DNA of 64,000 nt from Entomortierella parvispora. Lineage: Eukaryota; Mortierellomycota; Mortierellomycetes; Mortierellales; Mortierellaceae. Position 1 is the first letter of the stretch. The number at the start of each line of letters is the position of its first letter. Below the pieces are notes generated by a model that searched no databases, was not told the DNA's origin, and was given only the letters and a program-made list of their open reading frames with translations. The translations under genes were made by a program, and so were the position numbers. Below are positions 46,201 to 57,120 of the stretch, piece after piece. The stretch lies in contig OY752144.1 of NCBI GenBank assembly GCA_963573315.1, positions 862,501 to 926,500 of the forward strand. The letters run 5' to 3'.

Positions 46201-47089
46201 CGTGAGCCTCTTTTTTGTTCTTTTGCGTCTTGTTGTTCTTTTTGTTCATTAGTTTTGTCCTGCACGGTCTCTTTTGCATCTTGTCCACACTCCCCACTCT
46301 TGTTCCGCACCACCGTCCCCACTCGCGCCTCGCTCCAGTCCTCTTCCTCTTGAACCTGCTCGCGCGCCACCTCTTTTCCCTTGGGGCTCCGTGGTCCTCT
46401 TGGCATCTCATCGTCCTGCTCCTCTGCCGACGACTCTTGATCCATGAACGCCATATCCATCTCCCATATCACCTCTTTCACAACCTCCGCGCCGTTGCCG
46501 TCGCAAGAAGAGGTGTCCGCCCGATGTTCTAATGGATACGATTGAGTAAGTGTGTCTTTGGTTTTGTCTGGCGTTTGTTCTTTTGCGTTTTCATCCCCCT
46601 TGAACGAATGAGTCACTGCCGAAGCAGCTGTTGTAGACACTGCCTTTTGTAGTTTGCTTTTGTTTATACTCACGCGCTCAAGTTCACCTTCTGTTTCTTT
46701 AGGGCCACGTCGCGTTTGTTTGTATGTCCTGCGAGGGAAGCGCGGGTCGATCAGTGGCTCAGAGTCAGTATCTGATATCTCGACCACACTGGACACATCA
46801 GAGTCGTGCTCGATTACTTCGTCGGCAGGCTGGGCTGGCTGAACTGGCTCGTCAGGATCAGTATCGCTTTCATCCTCCGAGGGGCACAGGTGGACGGTGA
46901 GGGCTGCATACCACGCGCGCATGGGCCCTGAGATATGATGTCGGTCACGAAGTTCGCGCCATGATGCAAGGTGTGACCCATCCTCAGTGACAACGTCGTG
47001 CTTGAAGACGATGCCGTCTTTGAACATCTGGGGACCGATCTTGGAGTATGCTGCTGCCGGGATAAGGGCTGACAACGGAGTAAGAGGCT

Positions 47090-47091
<2 letters not shown>
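43257..47091 (-). mobile_element. 3.8-kb minus-strand LINE, 5'-truncated, inserted in segment B
   Basis: The poly(A) tail is the T run 43257-43276, followed inward by gcaacattttatttgccatg, the same 3' end as the copies at 36709 and 38041. The 5' end is at about 47091, next to a 30-T run (47092-47121) and cgcactgc. The host sequence (T)8-cgcactgc is present on both sides (43241-43256 and 47114-47129): a target-site duplication. Segment A shows the uninterrupted site (39446-39461). It contains one long ORF (ORF2 without endonuclease and reverse transcriptase). Confidence 0.9.
43419..47091 (-). pseudogene. LINE ORF2 C-terminal part with RNase H and CCHC domains, 5'-truncated
   Basis: About 1220 open codons. 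The first residues (LTPLSALIPAAAYSKIGPQM ... WRELRDRHHISGPMRAWYAA) resemble the segment that follows the reverse transcriptase in fungal LINE ORF2. A Ser/Glu/Lys low-complexity region and a coiled-coil region follow. An RNase H domain has all four acidic residues: D727 (YSDGS), E769 (GKAELMGL), D791 (VRLDNEG) and D855 (NELADEV), numbered from 47126, with the conserved His in VRGHNGELGNE. A CCHC-type cluster (CCLCRGAPEDNNHVWVC) and about 240 more residues end at GKIHFL. No native start: the frame opens through the poly-Lys reading of the T tract. Trans-acting function is unlikely. Confidence 0.85.
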
Positions 47092-47121
<30 letters not shown>

Positions 47122-47129
47122 CGCACTGC

Positions 47130-47222
47130 CGACCTAGTTTAGTTCATATTTCCCGTAGGCCCGGAGATCGAAAACGCATGATAGACCCGGACCACGAATA
47201 AAGCACCTTCACCTTCGGGGAA
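47130..47222 (+). repeat. Segment B, right remnant
   Basis: cgacctagtttagttcatat to ccttcggggaa continues segment B beyond the LINE and matches 39461-39553 of segment A with one visible change (gacccgg versus gacctgg). It ends directly at the intact tRNA-Ala. Confidence 0.9.
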
Positions 47223-47295
47223 GGGGATCTAGCTCAAATGGTAGAGCGCTCGCTTAGCATGCGAGAGGCACTGGGATCGATGCCCAGGTTCTCCA
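47223..47295 (+). tRNA. tRNA-Ala (AGC)
   Basis: 73 nt fold as a cloverleaf: acceptor GGGGATC/GTTCTCC with discriminator A, D arm GCTC/GAGC, anticodon arm CTCGC-TTAGCAT-GCGAG (anticodon AGC at 47256-47258), variable AGGCA and T arm CTGGG-ATCGATG-CCCAG. The G3:U70 pair, the alanine identity determinant, is present. T6 faces T67, a mismatch that typical tRNA-Ala genes lack. No intron. CCA is not encoded as such beyond the genomic A. A pol III terminator TTTTT follows at 47298. Immediately upstream lies the end of segment B. Confidence 0.93.
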
Positions 47296-48021
47296 ACTTT
47301 TTGTTTTACTGCAGTTCACCCTCGCTATGAGCCACTGCGACGGTCTGATCGTCGCACTTTTTGTGGCAAACGTGCATGCATGGTCCGTGTCACTTATTTC
47401 GAAGGCGAAGTTAAGAGTTTGGTGACTATTCATGTAGAATGTTTGCAACGATTTCTGTTAAGATAATAGTAGGAACCTTGGGCAGTAGTTTTGAGTAAGA
47501 CGCGATAGTCTTTCAAAGTCGAAGCGAACTGTTATGATGATGAAATGGTGACAAGACCAGTTGCCAGCAACACAGGCCGCAAGGACTGATCTCCGACGAA
47601 GGTTTGTTCATTTGTGGCGAAAAACACCATCCATCCATGCACACACTCTTCAGCATGTCGCACAAATCAACGTGTGGGCGCAACAGGGACGGGCGTCCAC
47701 TGCAGAAAATGACATCGTTCGCAGGTCCAATTGCTCTCAGCCCAGCACGGAAAAAGAAGGTATTTCATTTCCTCTCGGCTTCGTGAGAACTTCGGTGGCA
47801 ATGAGACAAATGAACGTGGTTTAAACAGATTTTTTTTCTTTACTTTTGTTTCTTTGGAGAACTTCTCTTTCCTCTTGCCCTTTCTTCTCTTTAGACATTC
47901 ATTCCCTCTCGCCTGTCCATTGATTCTCTCCACTCCTTTGTCACATTCACCGCACAGATTGAACTATCCTCGAACTGATCTGACCTAATCTGATCTAATC
48001 TAATCTGATCTGATCTGCGCC
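47296..48021. other. Intergenic: tRNA 3' flank and VIP1 promoter
   Basis: No supportable ORF. A CT-rich stretch (47830-47945) and tandem short repeats ctgatctaatctaatctgatc (47975-48015) lie directly before the VIP1 start. Confidence 0.45.
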
Positions 48022-51000
48022 ATGGACAAGAACAACCAATCCATCTCGAATGGGTTCAAATTCCCAAAACCCGTCTCCACCGGCTCTCACCCCATACATC
48101 TCGACTCGTCCCGCCCCTTGGTCAACAGTCCGTCCGATTCCTCGAACGGCTTGCTCTCTCCATCGACCCCCACGCATCCTCGCAAGAAATGTACGTACCA
48201 TTGTGCAATGTCCCACCTCATGGCAGTTTGCATGAGCTCTTTTCACTCACCCAAAACACTTCTGTGCGTGCGAAATAGACATCATTGGCGTGTGTGCCAT
48301 GGACGACAAGGCTCGCTCCAAGCCCATGCGTAACATCTTGGATCGACTCTTGAACAACGGTCCTTTTGAGGCTATCATCTTTGGAGACAAATGTATCCTC
48401 GATGAAGGTACGACTCTATTTCTTTGTTAATATGACTCCCAGTGGTGAAACATCACCGAACAAGACCAACGAACAAAAAAAAAGAAAGATATTAATATCT
48501 TTTTGTATCTGTCTGGTCTACCTATCATTTTTGCCCTCAGATGTACGTGCCTGGCCAGCGTGCGACTTCTTCATCTCGTTCTTCTCCACTGGATTCCCCT
48601 TGCGTAAAGCCATTGAGTATGTCAAGTTGAGAACGCCCTTTTGTGTGAACGAGGTCGATCTTCAGACGGTGCTCTGGGATCGAAGACTGGTCTTGGAGAT
48701 CCTGGAGCAGATTGGAGTGCCTACCCCGCGCCGATTGACCATGGATCGGGATGGTGGCCCTGCCCTCGACGCTAGAGTGCATCAGAAACTCAAGTTGCGA
48801 GGCGTCTCTGTGGTCGAGAACAGGAAAGCACCCGAGTTCAAGATCCTGGACAAGGATAGGATCCAAATTGGCGATCAGATCATTACGAAACCGTTTGTGG
48901 AGAAGCCCGTCTCAGGAGAGGATCACAACATTCATATTTACTATCACTCCTCTGCTGGCGGCGGGGCTAGACGACTCTTCAGAAAGGTATGTTTATTCTT
49001 TAGCCTGTGTCTTATCCAAAATGATGAGAAAACCTCTTCAACTCACTCACCTTGTATATATATAAGATCGCAAACAAGTCGAGCGAATACGACCCTGATC
49101 TGTCGACACCTAGAACAGACGGATCTTATATTTACGAAGAGTTTATGGATGTTGATAACGCAGAGGATGTCAAAGTGTATACCATTGGTGACCAATTCTT
49201 TCACGCAGAAACCAGAAAGTAAGAGGAAGTGGCTCCAGTTCTAGCTTGATACAGGACGATGGTGAACTCTAAAGCGTTATCCCTTTTTTCTTCTACTTTT
49301 CTTAGGTCCCCTGTTGTGGATGGTCTTGTGCGCAGGAACACGGATGGGAAGGAGATTCGCTATGTGACTCAATTGACCCCAGAGGAAAAAAAGATGGCAG
49401 CAGGGATCTGCAAGGTCTTTGGACAACGCGTGTGTGGATTTGATCTTCTTCGAGTGGGTGGTAAATCCTATGTGATCGATGTCAACGGCTGGTCTTTTGT
49501 CAAAGGAAACAACTATTACTACAACAACTGTGCCAGTATTCTCCAGGACATCTTCTTGCGCAATGCACATCAACGAAAACTGTCCGAGGTTGTTCTACCC
49601 AAGGAACTCAGTGCAGAGAATTCTTGGCGTCTCAAGGCTTTTGTTTCTGTCTTTCGCCATGCTGACAGAACCCCGAAGCAAAAGATGAAGTTCTCATTCA
49701 GCTCTGCTCCCTTCCGAGAACTCTTGAACGGTGGAGGCGAGGAGGTCATTATTCGTCAAGCCAGGGATCTGAAGCTCGTCTCAGCCGCGGCCGAACAGGC
49801 CATGGAGGAGGGACTGGAGGACACTAGGAAGCTGATGCTTCTTAAGAATATTCTGGATAAGAAGTCCAACCTGCCTGGTACCAAGGTCCAGGTGAAACCC
49901 TCGATTTCCAAGGACGAGGCTGGCAACTTCAAGTCTGTCAAACTCAAGATCATCGTCAAATGGGGCGGGGAGGTAAACTACAGTTCCTCTACGACTATCA
50001 CTGGGAATGAAAAGGACTCGACATCGCTTAACATTGTAATCTCAACGATATCTCTACAGTTCACTCACGCCGCCAAGTATCAATCCCGGGACTTGGGTGA
50101 AAATCTCAGGAAGGACTTGCTAATCATGAACAAGAATGTTTTGGACGACGTCAAAATCTTTACCTCCTCTGAACGCCGTGTCAGAGCTACCGCAGAATTG
50201 TTCACTCAGCGCTTCTTGGACATTCGTGAGGTTCCCAAGGACATGTTGTTGATTCGTAAGGAAATGCTGGACGACAGTAATGCAGCCAAGGAGAAGACTG
50301 ACGTTGTTAAAAAGGAGCTGTATAACCTGTTGCAGCCAGAGCATGCAGAAGACATTGAAAAGTACTGGCCCAAGAACCAGGCGGATCCCGTCACACTTGT
50401 TCAGGATGTCATTGTATCCATGCGCTCCTTGAGGGAGACCATGCGTAAGAACTTTCAGCGCTTGGATGCAGCCACCATCCAGAAGACGTGGTGCTGTTAC
50501 GAAAGCCCCGCACTGTTCTATGAGCGATGGGAGAAAATCTTTGGCGAATTTGCAGATGGAGATCGTACTGAATTCGACCCCTCCAAGGTCTCAGAGCTCT
50601 ACGATTCTCTCAAATACGATGCCCTCCACAACCGTCCATTCCTGGAGAGTATCTTTGTAGACAAGGAAGCTGGTACCGGCATGGGGCCCATTAAGGACCT
50701 CTACACCAAAGCGAAAATCCTCTTTGACTTTGTAGCGCCACTCGAGTATGGTATCAGTGAGGCCGATCGCTTGGAGATTGGGCTGTTGACCAGTCTGCCA
50801 CTCATTAAGCAGATTGTTGAAGACCTTGAAGCCTGTAAACGCTCTGCGACCCCTTGTACTCGGCTTTATTTCACCAAAGGTAACTCGACAGCTTCCCGAA
50901 AAACTTTGTATTCCCCCCCCCCCCCCCCCCCCTGTGCTAACGCGAACTTCTGCTCCCTCTCTTTAGAATCCCATGTACACACGCTTCTCAACATTGTCTA

Positions 51001-51619
51001 TCTCTCTGGTATCCCTACTCGTCTCAGCAAGGGAGAGATCCCGGAGCTTGACTGTAAGAGCCGAATTGTTTGATGTTATTGCACACAGTCCTGAATTGAA
51101 GGATACTTACCAACTCTCTCATTTTTTTCCTATTCTTTTATAGACTTGACTCAAATTACTTTTGAGTTGTACGAAAGAAGCGGACCAAGCACTCCTCTTG
51201 GGTCCCCTGTGGCTGGTAGCCCCAGCAATGGCCCTCAATCGCCTCATTCGCCTGAATACTCTCTCCGGATCGGATTCTCTCCTGGAGCTGGAAACCCCAA
51301 CATTCTGGATCTTCAGATGGACTCCAAGCATTGCTTATCTGTGATGCCTCGTCGCAACTTGACAGACCATCTTCCTTTGGACTCGGCCCTCCGCTATTAC
51401 AAGGCTCAGGTCGGGAACCCAAAGTACAAGAGTGTGAACCGTCGGATTCGTGAGAGTCGCATGTTGGGCCACAAACTTGTCGTTGCCAACGAAGGCGAGG
51501 AAGACGCCTTGATGGTTCAAGATGACGCGCCACTGATGGTAGTGGGATCCCCCACTGCGCCCAGTGGTGTTGAATTGCACTTTGCCAACCAGGGATCGGA
51601 TGACGCGCCTAAGCAATAA
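48022..51619 (+). CDS. VIP1: Inositol hexakisphosphate/diphosphoinositol kinase VIP1 (PPIP5K/Asp1)
   Basis: Bifunctional enzyme that adds and removes the pyrophosphate at position 1 of inositol phosphates (InsP6/5-InsP7), cytosolic, acting in phosphate and polarity signalling. Nine exons: 48022-48190, 48279-48407, 48541-48986, 49067-49218, 49306-49972, 50060-50879, 50967-51053 and 51144-51619 (eight if the 49973-50059 intron is retained). The N-terminal domain begins [17 protein letters not shown]. The ATP-grasp kinase is complete to [20 protein letters not shown]. The histidine acid phosphatase-like domain starts at [15 protein letters not shown] (nt about 49650) and includes KWGGE and ESHVHTLLN, whose His corresponds to the family's second catalytic region. 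The C-terminus is Ser/Pro-rich. The intron at 49973-50059 is 87 nt with no in-frame stop. A poly-C run of about 17 sits in the intron after 50879. Confidence 0.93.
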
Positions 51620-51777
51620 TTCGCATCTCCTTCTCTTCCTTTACTATCGACGTAGCCTTTCACTGGCCGTCAATCTCCCAACTCAACTTAAGATGACCAA
51701 CTCTCATATCAAAAAAAAAAAAAACGATTTCAAAGAGAACATCACAATAAACTTCTATTGATCTCCGCGACTCGATG

Positions 51778-53856
51778 CTAGTAGTTGTATGTGCCCAGAA
51801 TGCCAAAGCGGCACGATATGTCGATATTAGGCCGGAGGGATCTCAAGAGCTTGCAACCCCGTGCTACATGCTTCTCGAGCGCTTTATCACTCCTGTAACC
51901 AAGATATTCATGTGTAAACACGATCTTCTCCATGTGAGGCCAAGGCAGCCACAACTCGCCCTCTTGTTGCTCTTGAAGACAGAAAAGTCGCGCTTGCAGA
52001 TACGCTTCGATATCCAGATGAGATCCAGAGAACTCAAAGTCTACCAGTCCATCCACCATCGGCATTGGTCGCTCATAGTCAGAAACGAAGCGGTTTTCCT
52101 TTTGTTGCTGGTGCATCCTTTCCCGATTCCGTTTGAAGTCTGGCGAACCAATGATATCCTTACTTGTCAACACCGTGGTGATGCAAAGTCGATAGTCGTC
52201 CAACAGATCCTTCAAAGAGCCACGAGAACGAAAGACATATGGATGAAGCGTCGTAGGGACCAGTTTTCTTGCCACCGTCATTGGCCTCGAGGATGAGGGC
52301 ACTTGTGGTCCGGTAGTCACTGTGTTCCCTTGAATCCACGCAAAATCTCGTCTCTGAAGTGGGGTCCAGTCAGGTTGAGATGAGCCCTCCATGCAAAGTT
52401 CCAGGCTCCTCAGGAACCTCAAACGCGTCAAGAGACAGACTCCGCTCTGCAACATCCAGCCTTGAAAACCCACGCTTAAGCACAACTCCTCCATATTTGG
52501 GCAGACTCGACTCAAATACCCGAATACACTAGCGCTCAAGGTGCCATCGCCTCTGTCAGGCTGTGAAGACTCGAATCGAAGACACAACGTCAAAAGACTT
52601 CTGCAAGCCCAGATGTTTGACGCCTCTATCGTCCCCGCTTTGTTGCTAGCCTGGTGGTTTTCATTGCCCCACAAAACTCTTTCGGATATTCGTAGCTGGC
52701 CCGTCTTGAGGTGAAGCAGCAAAGGTGAATGACACAGAAACCGGTGCAAAAGTCTGTCACGAATATATCCTGGGTCCCGCGGCTCGGAGCGCAGGTATCT
52801 TCCGTCCCCAAGAAGCTCCAGAGTCGTCAGTCTATTTTCGACTCGATGGATCGTCAACGCCTTCCATATCGCCAGTGAGGAATAGGCCGATCCTTGGATT
52901 CCAAAGTTGTAAACTTTTGGAAAGAGGTGGATGGGAATAGCACTGCTCACCTTGGAACAAATCTGACAGCCAAGATGAATTGTTTTCACCTTTTGACAAT
53001 TTTTGGCGAGAGAAAGCCAGAAAGCGGTGGTCGCTGCGCTGTTGTGGAACGTATCTCGGCTCTCCACAGGATCTTTGACCTCCAGCAGATAGATTTCGGT
53101 TATTTCCTCAAGGCGAGGAAGGTAAGATTTGAGCGCAGTCGGAGAGACAATGATGTCCCGGAGACATAGGGATCGTAGTGGCCAAGTGCTTGTAAGGGTC
53201 GACTCATGTCCTGCATTCTCTGGAATCCAGGTGCGCTCACTCTGATCGGAGATTCTACAGGTGCGGCTCCATTTCCGTGTGCTCAGCGACAGATGTAAAA
53301 GTCTTGGACACTGGTCCAACATCGTCACAAGAGGCAGAGGGCCAGTCTCGAAGGGCACATCAATTGTCAATTCTTTGAGGCTTCGAGGATCAAACCAGTC
53401 CAAGACTTGTTCTGGACGGATCCACCAATGCTCAATGTTTAAAGTCAGCGCCTTGATCTGGGTGAGGTGCTGCCGATCCCCTGATTCGATCCTGGCCTTT
53501 GAGAAAATCCGAACCAGCAATCCCATCATTCGATCCCATCTGGCAGCCTCCGCCTCAAAAAGCAGATCGTGCCAGGGACCAATGGTTCGACCAATCGTGA
53601 GTTTGTTGGCGAGAGCGAGTTTTTGATCCAAGGCAGCGGCCATGACCCTAGGGTCATCGTTGTGGTTCAGGACGAGATGATGTTCAAATAGATCTCTTGC
53701 GATCCCAAACCAGCGGGAACTGACTCGAGCTGCCACGAATTTGAGCGTGGGCTGATCCAAGAATGAAAGGATCCGTTCAAGAATCTCGTCAATGCAAAGA
53801 GCAGAGGGCGTCCTCTGCATGAGGGCCGCTCGTGACTGTGGTCGTTCGTCCAGCAT
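51778..53856 (-). CDS. F-box protein with leucine-rich C-terminal region
   Basis: Intronless, 692 residues. An F-box lies near the N-terminus (about residues 20-61: LCIDEILERILSFLDQPTLK ... VSSRWFGIARDLFEHHLVL), predicted to bind Skp1 in an SCF ubiquitin ligase. The rest has irregular leucine-rich repeat-like units (LKALTLNIEHWW, LHLSLSTRKW, SLCLRDIIVS, LTTLELLGDG, LTLCLRFESS, MEELCLSVGFQGW, LRSLELCMEGS) that would select substrates. This layout is abundant in Mortierella-type genomes, usually as divergent paralogues. The start is the first ATG in frame; an alternative start 12 codons downstream (MQRTPSALC) would also keep the F-box. Convergent with VIP1, 158 bp between stops. Target unknown. 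Confidence 0.85.
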   Translation of the reverse strand: MLDERPQSRAALMQRTPSALCIDEILERILSFLDQPTLKFVAARVSSRWFGIARDLFEHHLVLNHNDDPRVMAAALDQKLALANKLTIGRTIGPWHDLLFEAEAARWDRMMGLLVRIFSKARIESGDRQHLTQIKALTLNIEHWWIRPEQVLDWFDPRSLKELTIDVPFETGPLPLVTMLDQCPRLLHLSLSTRKWSRTCRISDQSERTWIPENAGHESTLTSTWPLRSLCLRDIIVSPTALKSYLPRLEEITEIYLLEVKDPVESRDTFHNSAATTAFWLSLAKNCQKVKTIHLGCQICSKVSSAIPIHLFPKVYNFGIQGSAYSSLAIWKALTIHRVENRLTTLELLGDGRYLRSEPRDPGYIRDRLLHRFLCHSPLLLHLKTGQLRISERVLWGNENHQASNKAGTIEASNIWACRSLLTLCLRFESSQPDRGDGTLSASVFGYLSRVCPNMEELCLSVGFQGWMLQSGVCLLTRLRFLRSLELCMEGSSQPDWTPLQRRDFAWIQGNTVTTGPQVPSSSRPMTVARKLVPTTLHPYVFRSRGSLKDLLDDYRLCITTVLTSKDIIGSPDFKRNRERMHQQQKENRFVSDYERPMPMVDGLVDFEFSGSHLDIEAYLQARLFCLQEQQEGELWLPWPHMEKIVFTHEYLGYRSDKALEKHVARGCKLLRSLRPNIDISCRFGILGTYNY

Positions 53857-54071
53857 GGATACGCCGAGGAGTAGGAGGATGAGGAAGAGGAGGAAGGGGA
53901 GAGGGAGGAAACAAAGAGATGAAAGAAAAGAAAAATAGAACTGAAGAAATAAAATGGCGGCTTGTGTCCACCCAATAAATGGAAGTACTTTCTTCCATTG
54001 TGCTACGCAGTGCTGCAGTAGCGTTGTTCATCCAAAAAGATAGGGCTACTGGGTCCATTCTTTATTCAAAC

Positions 54072-56173
54072 CTAGTTGAGATCAAGAACTAGTGCCCCTT
54101 GCTCCCCTTCCATAAGTACGACAAGGACACCCTCGCTGATAAGTTGACATCCAATGATGTCGATCTGTTGACCTTTGGAAACATCAACCACCGTTTGCCT
54201 TTCCTGCTTCTGCTTCTCGCCCGGACGGTGCCAGTAAATGTAGACATTTCGACTCGACTCGACAATCACACAGAACCGACCATGAGGATCATGAAATACG
54301 AATCGCTTCTCTCGCTTGGACGCCTGTACAAAAGCTAACGCGTCCAAGGTATCCGTGTGAATAAAACGCATGATCCCGCTAGCTGGCTGGATAGTTGACA
54401 AAGACGGCTGTGATCCTGGAACGTGATGGACTGCGTAGACCAACCCATCCACATCGTGCTTCAGACAAACTGTCGGCATTCCAAAAGCATTCTCGCCTTG
54501 TCGCTCAAAACTTGGGAACGCCTGCCCAATCCAGTCGTGCCCTGTGCCGATTGTACTCGCCCGGACAATATCGCTCCCACTTTCAGATTGGATCCAAGAA
54601 AACTTGATCTCCTCTCCTTCCTCGTCGATGTCCTCCTGAGCATCCTGAGCCAATGAAGGTAAAAGTGACGATCCCTTAGGCCCAGCGTGGGCTTGGTCAG
54701 TCGTGTACTTTTCCAGAGAGGCCTTGTACTCTGCAAAAACAGATGGGTCCAGAGTTTCTTCCACAGGCTCTGGATCTACTCCTTCCTCAAAGACTTGGGT
54801 CCAGCGTGTTTTACTGTGCTGCTTTTCGATACTTAGGGTTAAAAGTCCTGATGAGGGATCCAATGTCCAGAATGATTCATCAGCCTGAATCGTTGCAAAG
54901 AGAGGCATGTCGTCGATATAAGGAGTCCGGACACTTTGATCCGCGTCGCCTGTCAATAAAACCCGAAGGTGGAGTCCCTGCCGAGAAAACTTGCATTGAA
55001 TCGCATGCTTGGTCGTGCCTCTTGGTAAACCAAAACAAACTGTGACATCTGAGTCGGTTTGGGTCCAGAAGTATGGAGGCTCAGAATTGGGAACAGTACT
55101 AATGTCAGTACCGTCAAGTCCTACTGCCTCTGATCCAGGCTCCATGAATCGTGTGGACTGATCATCTACGTGCTGTTGTGTAGGCTTGAATGTTGTATTG
55201 CTTCCGATGACATATCCCTCACCAGATGGGTCAAGCGCGCAGTAAAACGGGATTTCAGTTCCGCGAATTGAGTGTATAATCCCGATCGGCAGCTCCTGGG
55301 CTTTAGTGTCAATATCCATGTCCATATCTGTAGACTGATGTGGCTTTAGGATGATGCTGCACAAGCTGACTATGAATACAGTCTTCTTGTCTGTTTTACG
55401 GTGAGGCGATGGTTCTGCTGAATAGAACGTCTCTTTGTGTGTATAATGAAGAATAAATTTGATTTCGGTTGCTGGTTCGTTCTCTTCGAGCATCAGTGGA
55501 AATGCTTTTGCTTCCAAGAGTCCGCATGCAAGATGTGTTCCTTCGTACTCCATGGAAGCCTCCTGCTGAAATGTAGCGGTTGCCTCAATGATAGCCTCGT
55601 GTTCTGCTCCTGAAAAAATCAGGCGGATGATGTAAAACGTGGCAGCTCCGTCTGAGAGAAGGAGATAATCAGGAGAGACGGGCTTGACCGAGGGCAGCTC
55701 CAGATGGCAATCCACTGGGACGATTGGTTTGGGTACTTGAAGCAATTTTGTGCTCCGAAGGCGTCGTGCAGACTTGATTGGCAACAGAAAGAGTGCGTTA
55801 GTAGACCATCAATGACAACGACGACGACTGAAGACAACCTTCAACACTTTGCTACCTTGTCGAATTGAAGTGCAATTAAGGTGAAATCATCGTCAATAAC
55901 AAAAAGAACGCCTTCGTGGGCACTGCCGCTGTCCCCGTTGACGGGTTTGAGTGAATTCCATCCTGGGTGGAGATGATTATGTCTAATACGCGCCTGGACC
56001 TCACGGTAGGACAGTTTTGCAGAACTCGCGAGTTTCGGTACGACGACGCCTGGTCCAGGCGCCCCCACGGGCGCAAAGTGCTGCGACGATTCGTCGAGGA
56101 ATGAGAGCTTGTAGCCCTCGAACTTGGCATTAAACAGGGTCCTGTCCTGCTGGATGGGCACGCGTGCGGTCAT
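54072..56173 (-). CDS. NUDCD1: NudC domain-containing protein 1-like (CS domain)
   Basis: Two exons: 56173-55856 and 55772-54072, joined in frame (QFDK/SARRLRSTK). The N-terminus (MTARVPIQQDRTLFNAKFEG YKLSF) and the first beta-rich repeats resemble the seven-bladed beta-propeller of NUDCD1. A CS/p23-like domain follows (PPYFWTQTDSDVTVCFGLP ... DESFWTLDPSSGLLTLSIEK ... TRWTQVFEEG, about nt 54770-55070), with the Trp-rich signature of NudC proteins. The C-terminal region resumes propeller-like strands (FVFHDPHGRFCVIVESSRNVYIYW). Family members act as Hsp90 co-chaperones for WD40/propeller clients, here probably COPI- or RNA-helicase-type clients. The first-exon ATG at 56173 is used; the longer in-frame start upstream runs through a poly-Lys-like tract and is unlikely. 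Confidence 0.85.
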
Positions 56174-56850
56174 AATCAAGTCAATGGAGATGCTGATGAG
56201 AAATAAAGAAAAGGAAAAGAGAAGAGATTGTTTTCTTTTTTTTTTTTTTTTCTCCCTCTGCATGTGATGACTGCTGATCAAAATGCAATTCCTTCCATGT
56301 GAAACTCGTTCGGGAACCAAACTAATATGAGCGACTTTCGCGCCAAAAAAAAAAAAAAGTGCTGATCACGGACACGCAGGATCATAGCCGCCAGGCGTAT
56401 TGTGCCATTTTGAGGCAAGCATGAATGCATTCCATGCCGCGCAGGAGAACGACAATACTCAGTTTTCGTAGTCGAATTTTCTGTCGCGTTCACCTCCTGC
56501 TCGTGAAACCGATCGGTTGGGCCTTGGAACTCAAGCTACTGCGACATCTCCTCTTCCCTGCACCAGACGCTTACTCAAACCCTGAGTCCTTTGATCTCAC
56601 CTCGACCCACCACGTCCTTCATTGATATGCCTTAGCACATCATGGCGCCAACTCCCGCTGAACTTTCATGTTTTTTTTTTTTTTTTTTTTTTTTTTTTGC
56701 GAAGGGGGGCCCGTTAACGCGCTCATTCAACTCAAGGGAAACGTAGCGGACTCTATGATTTGCATCGCTCAACCAGTCTACAAGTGCTGTATATCTCAAA
56801 CACGCGATCTCGTGGGTCGTGGTGGTCTCGGCGAAGCTGAGCCTCTAAGA
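56174..56850. other. Intergenic with long T tract
   Basis: NUDCD1 promoter side and no supportable gene. A run of 28 T (56671-56698) followed by gcgaagggggg could be the tail of a minus-strand retroelement, but the sequence beyond does not match the LINE 3' end seen elsewhere. Confidence 0.4.
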
Positions 56851-57104
56851 GTTACACGCGTTTCGTCCACCAATATCAGAATATATGTTTTCAATTTTTC
56901 TCCCTCAAAACACATCCAAATTGCCCCATTTTTTTACTAAAACGTTCTAATTTGGCTCAAAATCATGATGGGTACCATTTCCGGGGCCTTGGATAGCTCC
57001 TTCCACGAGTTCGACGGGCTCTCAAAATTTGGAGGTACATATAGCGTTTGAAAAAATATTTAATATCAGAAACCCAGAAAACGGGCCAATCACGGCTCGA
57101 ACAT
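56851..57104 (+). repeat. Repeat 'R', copy 2 (uninterrupted)
   Basis: Matches 37439-37654 joined to 38166-38208 and provides the empty site for the 511-bp insertion (caat/atatcag region, here tttaatatcag at 57059-57069). It ends against the tRNA-Ala stub. No ORF. Confidence 0.85.
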
Positions 57105-57120
57105 GGGGATCTAGCTCGTA
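57105..57120 (+). pseudogene. tRNA-Ala 5' stub (13 nt plus gta)
   Basis: ggggatctagctc-gta directly abuts the first base of the intact tRNA at 57121. The identical stub-plus-tRNA arrangement occurs at 38209-38242, so the duplication predates the copying of the R/tRNA unit. Confidence 0.8.

Noticed and set aside
43419-47126. Intact autonomous LINE ORF2
   Set aside because: No endonuclease or reverse transcriptase motifs are present, and the apparent start lies in the T tract and target-site duplication.
56671-56698. 28-T run as a further LINE insertion
   Set aside because: The adjoining gcgaagggggg does not match the LINE 3' end and no flanking duplication is visible.
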